Part shown: positions 6,790-11,226 of the stretch, piece after piece | How the letters are laid out: each line of letters opens with the position of its first letter | How positions within the stretch are numbered: position 1 is the stretch's first letter | Assembly: GCA_036388295.1 (NCBI GenBank) | Contig: DASVSC010000296.1 | Location: 1 to 11,226, forward strand | From: RYN-431 sp036388295 | GTDB taxonomy: Bacteria > Planctomycetota > Phycisphaerae > Tepidisphaerales > Tepidisphaeraceae | Direction of reading: 5' to 3' | Length of the DNA: 11,226 nucleotides | The notes under the pieces: model-generated | What the model saw: the letters and a program-made list of their open reading frames with translations, nothing else | Databases searched by the model: none | What the model was told of the DNA's origin: nothing | Made by a program: the position numbers and the translations under genes

Positions 6790-6808
6790 TCGGCCTTGGG
6801 TTGGCCGA
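6790..6808. promoter_or_regulatory. Inverted repeat upstream of the lipoprotein gene
   Basis: TCGGCC (6790-6795) and GGCCGA (6803-6808) flank a 7-nt spacer, 43 bp before the lipoprotein ATG. It could be an operator or a leader hairpin. It is GC-rich, so the evidence is weak. Confidence 0.3.
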
Positions 6809-6839
6809 GAGTCGAGTCGACAAGGCAAGCACATCTTAC

Positions 6840-6844
6840 AGGGG
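6840..6844 (+). promoter_or_regulatory. Ribosome-binding site that sets the lipoprotein start
   Basis: AGGGG ends 7 bases before ATG 6852, and this start gives a complete lipoprotein signal peptide. The longer in-frame reading from 6801 would bury that signal. Confidence 0.75.
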
Positions 6845-6851
6845 TACATCC

Positions 6852-7793
6852 ATGCGTATCGGTATTGCAGCGTTGCTGCTTAGTTCGCTCGTTCTGAGCG
6901 GATGTGCGGAAGTAACGGTCACTCGGCCTGACACGAACGAAAAGGGCTTTCTGACTTACACACCTGTTCCTCACCTGTTGGTCGAGAAGAACAAAGAAGG
7001 CGGCCCCGTGACAAAGCTGATTTCGCTGCCTGACACCAGCCGTCCCATGTACATCGAGCACGGGGGCGGCTACGGCACACTGGACTTTAATTTCACGCTT
7101 GAAAACGGCATGCTGACAACGTTTGGTCAGAAGACCGATTCGAAGATTCCCGAGACGATCACCGGCATAGCCAGCCTGGGTGGCTTGGCGACCGGTGTAG
7201 GGTCCTTGCACACAGCTTTGAATCCGGTGCGGGCAGCCGCGGGCGCTAACACGAAGATGATTCACTCCGCCGATTTGAAGAACGCTCGGATCGTGTCGGC
7301 GACTCAGCCCAATACACTTCGTTACGACATCGATGCGATCGAAGAGGCTATCGCTTTGTTGGAGCAGGCACGGGCGCAGTTGCCGGACGCCCCGCCCGCG
7401 CCTGATACCAGCACGGTCAAAAAGATGATCGATAAGGAACTTGAGGACGCTGACAAGAAGCTGAAGAAGCTCAAGCCGATCGAAATCAGCACAACTGCTG
7501 ACCCGATCGAAGCTATCAAACTTCACCTCAAAGACCTTCCCGCTATCATCGAGAGGCTGACCGAGGCTCACGGATTGTTGAGGGCGATCATCGACAAAGC
7601 CGCGGCGAAGGACGTCGACACCAGCAAGCAGGAGCAGGCGGCTTACATACTGAGCGGCGCGGTGGGCCGGCTTCAAGGTTTGATCCCGTCGAAATCCGCT
7701 GTCGAACTGTATCGGATCGACAGCAATGGTCGAGGGACGATGTATTTCACTCGCGTACGGCTTCCGTTCGAAATCGCACCTACTGCCGACTGA
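6852..7793 (+). CDS. Lipoprotein of unknown function
   Basis: 313 residues. The N-terminus MRIGIAALLLSSLVLSGC is a type II signal peptide with lipobox LSGC and lipidated Cys18, so the mature protein is anchored in a membrane facing outward. A first domain (about 19-115) is beta-rich and includes a segment near residue 90 reading ENGMLTTFGQKTDSKIPETI. A Gly/Ala-rich stretch follows (about 117-140). Then comes a long helical region (about 165-265) with many Lys, Glu and Leu residues (DKELEDADKKLKKLKPIEIS) that may be a coiled coil. The last 40 residues return to strand-like sequence. I do not recognise the family. It is monocistronic and divergent from the ATPase, and converges on the methylase gene with a 95-bp gap in which I see no convincing terminator. 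Its GC content seems lower than that of the methylase operon, which suggests a different origin. Confidence 0.85.
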   Translation: MRIGIAALLLSSLVLSGCAEVTVTRPDTNEKGFLTYTPVPHLLVEKNKEGGPVTKLISLPDTSRPMYIEHGGGYGTLDFNFTLENGMLTTFGQKTDSKIPETITGIASLGGLATGVGSLHTALNPVRAAAGANTKMIHSADLKNARIVSATQPNTLRYDIDAIEEAIALLEQARAQLPDAPPAPDTSTVKKMIDKELEDADKKLKKLKPIEISTTADPIEAIKLHLKDLPAIIERLTEAHGLLRAIIDKAAAKDVDTSKQEQAAYILSGAVGRLQGLIPSKSAVELYRIDSNGRGTMYFTRVRLPFEIAPTAD

Positions 7794-7888
7794 TCCTGCA
7801 GCACAACAGTAGTCGCTTGCGCGTCGGGGGTCCCTTCTCGGGGTGCGTGCGCTTACGCAGTCAAAAGTGGTATGGACGGTGGTCTTAA

Positions 7889-8827
7889 TCACGCGGCTGT
7901 TCCTGAGGCGTAGCTTGGCCCATTGATCAGCAAAATTTCAGGTGCGTCGCAGCGGCCGACTCCGCGACGGTTCTGAACGTGCAGGTTCTTTTGCGTGGTG
8001 CATTCGACGACGGTCCAGCCTGCGTACATCGCACGCAGTTGCGGATGGTCGTAGTAGCTGATGACGACGCGGACCTTCTCGAATCGCTTGAGGGCCATGG
8101 CCAGCCGCGTGTGATCGGTCGGCCGAAAGTCGTGCAGATAGCCGCACGAGCCGCTTCGGGTCACACCGTCGCGCACGTAAGGCGGATCGATGTAAATGAC
8201 CGTTCCGTCTTCGTCCTCGATCTTGGCCAGCACCTCGAAGATGTCGCGGCTCAGGATAGTGATGTCGCGAAGGCGGCGTCGCCATGCCGGGATCGACCGC
8301 ACCGCATTGGCGAAGCGGATCCCGCCATGCCCACCGCCTGACGTCCATCGCACCGCCGGCTGGTAGTTGGAGCGTTCTGTGCCCGCGACGCCATTCCGAC
8401 CCTGCCAGGACACGATGAAGTAGGCGATAGCCCGGTCGACGGGTCCAAGCTGCTCACGCTTTTCGACCGCAAACAGTCCGCCGTCGGCGTCGTTGGCATC
8501 GTCGGCCAGCGCCGTCTTCTGCTCGTGGAACAGCGTTTCATGGTTCACGATGCGCCGCAGCCGTCGGTAGAACAGCGGGCCCAGCTTCGGATCCGCGATG
8601 ACCCGGGCGAGGTTGATCAGGTCGCTGTGCATATCTACGGCGTGGTGGTGCGAGCACCGCGGCATGGCGATCGACACCGCCATCGACCCGGCGCACAGTT
8701 CCCAAAACGACTTCGGCGGCCGGCCGTCGGCGCGGCAGCATTCGCGCGCGATGCGATCGGCCATGCCGCGTTTGCTGCCGAACCACGGCACGATTGCGGT
8801 GATGGGCATGTCGGTAGCGGTGCTCAT
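7889..8827 (-). CDS. D12-class (Dam-like) DNA adenine N6-methyltransferase
   Basis: 312 residues. The enzyme transfers a methyl group from S-adenosylmethionine to adenine N6 in a short DNA site. Seen: the D12-type opening PWFGSKRGM (14-22), a motif I region WELCAGSMAVS (42-52), an acidic cofactor segment VDMHSDLINL (64-73) and the catalytic IDPPY (213-217), followed by HDFRPTDHTRLAMAL. The order fits the Dam/D12 family, and the length is close to usual. The recognition site cannot be read from the sequence. The ATG at 8827 overlaps the LexA stop by 4 nt (ATGA), with GGAG nine bases upstream. It is the last gene of the operon. No cognate restriction enzyme is adjacent, so it looks like an orphan phage methylase for anti-restriction or gene control. 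It may also interact with the Mom-like enzyme encoded upstream. Confidence 0.92.
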   Translation of the reverse strand: MSTATDMPITAIVPWFGSKRGMADRIARECCRADGRPPKSFWELCAGSMAVSIAMPRCSHHHAVDMHSDLINLARVIADPKLGPLFYRRLRRIVNHETLFHEQKTALADDANDADGGLFAVEKREQLGPVDRAIAYFIVSWQGRNGVAGTERSNYQPAVRWTSGGGHGGIRFANAVRSIPAWRRRLRDITILSRDIFEVLAKIEDEDGTVIYIDPPYVRDGVTRSGSCGYLHDFRPTDHTRLAMALKRFEKVRVVISYYDHPQLRAMYAGWTVVECTTQKNLHVQNRRGVGRCDAPEILLINGPSYASGTAA

Positions 8828-9441
8828 GACACGTAACTCCGCAAAACCCCGATCACCACTCCCTGAATCTTTATCCGGTCGCAGTCGACGATTCGTGGCT
8901 GCAGCGTGGCATTGGCGGGCTGCAGGCGGACCCGGCCGCCACTTTCCTTGTAGTACCGCTTGAGCGTGGCCTCGCCTGCGTCGAGCAGCGCCACCACCTG
9001 CTCGCCGCTGCGGGCGGTGTCACGTCGCTCGATGACGACGAAGTCTCCGTCGCACAGGTGGTCGTCAATCATGCTTTCGCCGCGGACGCGCAGGACGTAC
9101 ACGCCTTGCTTGCTGGCGAACAGGGTTTCCAGGTCCAGCTCTTCGCGGTTCTCTGTGGCCTTGATCGGAACACCGACGGCGATATTGCCGAGCAGCGGCA
9201 GCTTGGTCGATCGGTTCTCGTCCGGCAGCAGTTCGTCGGAGATGATTTCAAGTGATCGCGCTTTGTGCTTGTCGCGGCGGATGACGTGCTTACGCTCCAA
9301 AGAGCTGACAAACTCAAAGACCGCGACCTTCGATACGCCCAGCGTATCAGCCAGCTCCTGCATCGTCGGGGCGTACCCGTTCAGGTGCCTGTAGTTCCGG
9401 ATGGCGACAAGGCAGTCCAGTTGGCGGGGCGTGAGGTTCAT
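8824..9441 (-). CDS. lexA: LexA-type SOS repressor (S24 self-cleaving)
   Basis: 205 residues from ATG 9441, the normal LexA length. The frame is open upstream to 9540, but that extension has no site and overlaps the preceding gene. Residues 1-65 are the LexA winged-helix DNA-binding domain: LTPRQ (3-7), NGYAPTMQELADTLGVS (21-37), SLER at 47-50. Residues 80-205 are the S24 peptidase domain with nucleophile S123 in GESMIDD and general base K161 in ATLKRYY. The expected cleavage bond lies in LPLLGNIAVGVPI. It reads Val89-Gly90, where LexA usually has Ala-Gly. Both flanking junctions are 4-nt ATGA overlaps, so the repressor is made together with the methylase and the Mom-like enzyme. It probably controls this operon or other phage genes in response to DNA damage; its operator is not visible. 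A phage or mobile-element LexA copy is likelier than the host's main one, given the neighbours. Confidence 0.92.
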   Translation of the reverse strand: MNLTPRQLDCLVAIRNYRHLNGYAPTMQELADTLGVSKVAVFEFVSSLERKHVIRRDKHKARSLEIISDELLPDENRSTKLPLLGNIAVGVPIKATENREELDLETLFASKQGVYVLRVRGESMIDDHLCDGDFVVIERRDTARSGEQVVALLDAGEATLKRYYKESGGRVRLQPANATLQPRIVDCDRIKIQGVVIGVLRSYVS

Positions 9442-9734
9442 ACATACCCTTTCGATTTGGCGTCGTTCCAGCAGCGGCATTCGAAAGCCAGCGCGAGTCG
9501 TAACAACCAGCGGTCGTGATAGTGACGAGGCAGGCAGCACGAGTAGTCGTATTCCCCGACGTAGAGATCGAGTCGTGTAAATGCTGATCCGTGCACCCCA
9601 CCCGCGTAGGTAAACACCCTCACCTGAACGAAGTTTCCGTTGATGGTGATTCTTGATCCGCCGTCATCGACTCGCTCGATACTGCCGTGCCAATAGGGCG
9701 AACGCGATGATTTGATTTCCATTGCAGGTGTCAT
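9438..9734 (-). CDS. 98-residue protein of unknown function, coupled to Mom-like gene and lexA
   Basis: The start at ATG 9734 overlaps the Mom-like stop by 4 nt (ATGA), with a GGAG site seven bases upstream; the longer frame to 9815 would lie wholly inside the upstream gene. The stop overlaps the lexA start by 4 nt. The protein opens MTPAMEIKSSRSPYWHGSIE. A central part (about 15-65) alternates polar and hydrophobic residues in a way that suggests a beta-barrel or sheet, and a Cys/His-containing end follows: CC then LPRHYHDRW, and later CRC. The four cysteines with nearby histidines could bind metal, but the spacing matches no zinc motif I know. I recognise no family. The tight coupling argues it is a real gene tied to the modification and repressor genes. 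Confidence 0.7.
   Translation of the reverse strand: MTPAMEIKSSRSPYWHGSIERVDDGGSRITINGNFVQVRVFTYAGGVHGSAFTRLDLYVGEYDYSCCLPRHYHDRWLLRLALAFECRCWNDAKSKGYV
9447..9452 (-). promoter_or_regulatory. Ribosome-binding site that sets the LexA start
   Basis: AAAGGG on the minus strand sits five bases before ATG 9441, which yields a LexA of standard length and N-terminus. Confidence 0.7.
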
Positions 9735-10540
9735 GCTGCAACTCCAACCTTCGCGGATTTGGGATAGGCGCGGCCCGTCGGTAAACACCGCCGAAGCCGC
9801 TTGTCGATCGCCCACGCGTACTTATGGTTGCCTGGGTGGCGCAGCGGCCGGGTCAGACGATCTATCCACCGCCCCGCCCACCTATGCCGCTCGGCGTCGG
9901 GCAGCTGGGCGAAGTTGTCGCCGGGATCCTCAGCACCGAAGGCGAGCAGCGGCTTGATGGCCGACTTCCATCGGGCGTCGCCGGCGCGCAGCTTGGCGAT
10001 CGAACGATCAGACAGCACCGTCCCGTTCGGCAGGAGACGCAGCGTGCGGGCCTTGCCGCGGCCGACGTACACGCCGTTGTGTGCTTGATAGATAGTGCCG
10101 ATGTGCCCGCCGAACACTGTCTCTCCGTGCACGTTCGTACGGCGTGCCGGGTCCGAGAAGCTTACGACGCCGGCGATGCCGATCGCCCGCAGCAACTCGA
10201 AGCACCGTGCGAGAAACCATGTCTCACCGTTGCCGGGCACGCTGTCGAGCAGAACGAACCGGCCCAGTTCACATGCGTCCGTCGGCTTGCACGGGAACAC
10301 GTTGGTCAGCACGGCATTGCTGCAGGGCACCGAGAACACCGCGACGCCAGCAAGGGCGCCGGCGCTGTAGATGCCGAAGCGGAACCGCGCCGCCGGGTAC
10401 GTGCCGGCGTAGTGATGGCTGAGTACAAACGTTTTGGCCGTGCTGTCATCTTCGATAGCGGCGACGTCGTAACAGCGGGTGTTGATTGTCTCGCCGGTAG
10501 GCCGGTAGCTGTCGCGCATGTTCGTCCAACGCTGGTTCAC
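9731..10540 (-). CDS. Mom-like GNAT-fold protein, candidate DNA-modification acyltransferase
   Basis: 269 residues from GTG 10540, which overlaps the upstream stop by 4 nt (GTGA), matching the next three junctions; ATG 10519 is an alternative. Family knowledge: phage Mu Mom is a GNAT-fold enzyme that converts adenine to a methylcarbamoyl form and protects phage DNA from restriction. Seen here: an early HHYAGTYP (42-49), then FRFGIYS....GVAVFS, ELGRFVLLD (91-99), ETWFLARCFELLR (106-118), VSFSDP (126-131) and the glycine-flanked GTIYQAHNGVYVG (148-160), which corresponds to the cofactor-binding segment of this family. The C-terminal extension has HPGNHKYAW (235-243). This architecture occurs in many phages as hypothetical or Mom-like protein. 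DNA adenine modification is an inference; acylation of another substrate is possible. Its operon with an adenine methylase supports a DNA role. Confidence 0.72.
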   Translation of the reverse strand: MNQRWTNMRDSYRPTGETINTRCYDVAAIEDDSTAKTFVLSHHYAGTYPAARFRFGIYSAGALAGVAVFSVPCSNAVLTNVFPCKPTDACELGRFVLLDSVPGNGETWFLARCFELLRAIGIAGVVSFSDPARRTNVHGETVFGGHIGTIYQAHNGVYVGRGKARTLRLLPNGTVLSDRSIAKLRAGDARWKSAIKPLLAFGAEDPGDNFAQLPDAERHRWAGRWIDRLTRPLRHPGNHKYAWAIDKRLRRCLPTGRAYPKSAKVGVAA

Positions 10541-11055
10541 GCCAGCACCGCCTCTCGCGTTCGCGCTGTCGTCACCGTGTTCGACCGCTTCGACAGCTTC
10601 CGGCGCGTCGGCGTTTCCACCGCACACTCGACAGACCACCCCTTCCGGATCCGCCATCGCGCTGTGTCGGGCCAGACGTTGAACGCTTCGCACAATTCCA
10701 GCAGCAACCTACGCTGCCCGCGGTACGTGACGTGACGATTGCTGCGGCGGTTCCGATCGTTTTCCCAGCGGCGAACCCACTTGCAGTTGCCCGGCTCGTA
10801 CCCGCTGTTGTTGTTCGTGCGGTCCAGCTCGTGACGTGACGACGGGCGCGGTCCCATGTCCTTGAGGAACGACCAGAAGCTGCCGCGCCAGCGAGCGCAC
10901 ATGCGAATGCCGCGACCGCCATAGCGTGCGTAAGCCTGGGCCTTGGGGTTGTGGCACCGGGCGCGGGCCATCCGCCAAGCGTGGTACTCGGGATAATGCC
11001 ACAGCGCTTTTGCACCCGACGGTCGATCAACGTCACTGATGATGGTGTTCATCAT
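10537..11055 (-). CDS. HNH-family endonuclease with C-terminal DNA-binding segment
   Basis: 172 residues from ATG 11055, which has a strong GGAGGT site eight bases upstream; a longer frame to 11172 has none and overlaps the previous gene. The core follows the small phage HNH family: YHAWRMARARCHNP (24-37), YGGRGIRMCARW (45-56), DMGPRP (66-71), HELDRTNNNSGYEPGNCKW (75-93), then EN.RNRR. The His-Asp pair in HELDR and the Asn in PGNCKW are the likely catalytic and metal-site residues. Residues 108-147 (RGQRRLLLELCEAF..., WSVECAVETP) resemble the short repeat-type DNA-binding tail often fused to these enzymes. Such proteins are commonly free-standing homing endonucleases in phage genomes. It overlaps the Mom-like gene by 4 nt, so it is not simply an inserted element in an unrelated gap; it may be fixed in the operon. 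Confidence 0.85.
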   Translation of the reverse strand: MMNTIISDVDRPSGAKALWHYPEYHAWRMARARCHNPKAQAYARYGGRGIRMCARWRGSFWSFLKDMGPRPSSRHELDRTNNNSGYEPGNCKWVRRWENDRNRRSNRHVTYRGQRRLLLELCEAFNVWPDTARWRIRKGWSVECAVETPTRRKLSKRSNTVTTARTREAVLA

Positions 11056-11056
11056 T

Positions 11057-11226
11057 TCACGCCACCTCCAACGAGTTCGTTCCAGAGGATGACGAAGGCG
11101 CGGGTAGCGGCATCGGCGACGCAGTTTCCGCCGATCGCGTAGTGCGCCGCAGATGCTTGCGGACCAAGTCACCTTGCTTGTGGTGCAGTCGCATGTGACA
11201 GCGATGCCACAATGTTGTGGTGTTTT
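11057..11226 (-). CDS. Partial gene, possible HNH-type C-terminus (5' end missing)
   Basis: The minus strand is open from the right edge to the TGA at 11059-11057, two bases before the next start, giving 55 visible residues and too short a piece for a firm call. The first visible part reads NTTTLWHRCHMRLHHKQGDL. The CH...HH arrangement after a TLW strand resembles the last helix of small HNH nucleases (the NL.TLC..CH...H segment). The remainder is Arg-rich and then Ser/Pro-rich (PLPAPSSSSGTNSLEVA) and probably disordered. The ATG at 11194 is probably internal, since the frame continues upstream. It is the first visible gene of the operon. Confidence 0.55.
   Translation of the reverse strand, partial: NTTTLWHRCHMRLHHKQGDLVRKHLRRTTRSAETASPMPLPAPSSSSGTNSLEVA
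11064..11069 (-). promoter_or_regulatory. Ribosome-binding site that sets the HNH gene start
   Basis: GGAGGT on the minus strand lies eight bases before ATG 11055. It is the best ribosome-binding site in the operon. Confidence 0.8.

Noticed and set aside
6673..6849. 59-residue N-terminal extension of the ATPase
   Set aside because: It spans the divergent promoter region up to the lipoprotein start and shows no domain; conserved sequence begins near MAKRQ.
7794..7888. Terminator between the convergent lipoprotein and methylase genes
   Set aside because: Only short, imperfect GC-rich pairings are present and no T run follows them on either strand.
6714..7892. Long minus-strand open frame opposite the lipoprotein gene
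   Set aside because: It is a shadow of the lipoprotein gene, which has a lipobox and a ribosome-binding site. The translation has no recognisable domain.
9824..10735. Plus-strand open frame of about 300 codons opposite the Mom-like gene
   Set aside because: The minus-strand frame has conserved motifs and coupled starts; the plus frame is low-information and Arg/Val/Ala-rich, as expected from a GC-rich antisense strand.

Overview
The window looks like part of a phage or prophage (or a related mobile element) from a planctomycete-type bacterium. The phage reading rests on a gene mix typical of phages: a glycine-rich, cysteine-rich probable surface protein, a glycosyltransferase, a HerA-like ATPase, a D12-class adenine methylase, a LexA-type repressor, a Mom-like acyltransferase and HNH endonucleases, many of them joined by 1- or 4-nt stop/start overlaps. 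The planctomycete reading rests mainly on one short RTX protein that begins with a LEGRQMF motif, a variant of the LEPR-type N-terminal motif common in planctomycete surface proteins, and on the GC-rich composition. It is an inference. No integrase, tRNA, rRNA, att site or CRISPR array is visible.

Layout. (1) Positions 1-2009, plus strand: the 3' end of a Gly-Thr repeat, Cys-rich protein, coupled to a two-domain protein with an Erv/ALR-like domain followed by a GT9 glycosyltransferase. (2) 2013-4504: three exported or surface proteins that do not look like phage core genes. These are a secreted protein of unknown function (minus), a secreted DNA/RNA non-specific endonuclease (plus) and the LEGR/RTX protein (plus), ended by a strong hairpin. 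(3) 4592-6672, minus strand: a HerA-like ATPase with a coiled coil and two tandem winged-helix domains, coupled to a 67-residue protein. (4) 6852-7793, plus strand: a lipoprotein, divergent from the ATPase. (5) 7889-11226, minus strand: a tightly packed operon read right to left. Its genes are a partial gene ending in a possible HNH tail, an HNH endonuclease, a Mom-like acyltransferase, a 98-residue unknown, LexA, and a D12 adenine methylase. The last four junctions are all 4-nt overlaps.

How it may work together. The most interesting unit is the minus-strand operon, which places a Mom-like (GNAT) candidate DNA-modification enzyme, an adenine methylase and a self-cleaving repressor in one translational unit. 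This could be a phage anti-restriction DNA-modification module tied to the SOS response. The LexA has its catalytic Ser and Lys, but its predicted cleavage bond is Val-Gly instead of the usual Ala-Gly. All gene starts were chosen from ribosome-binding sites and overlaps seen in the sequence, so several proteins are shorter than the longest open frame.
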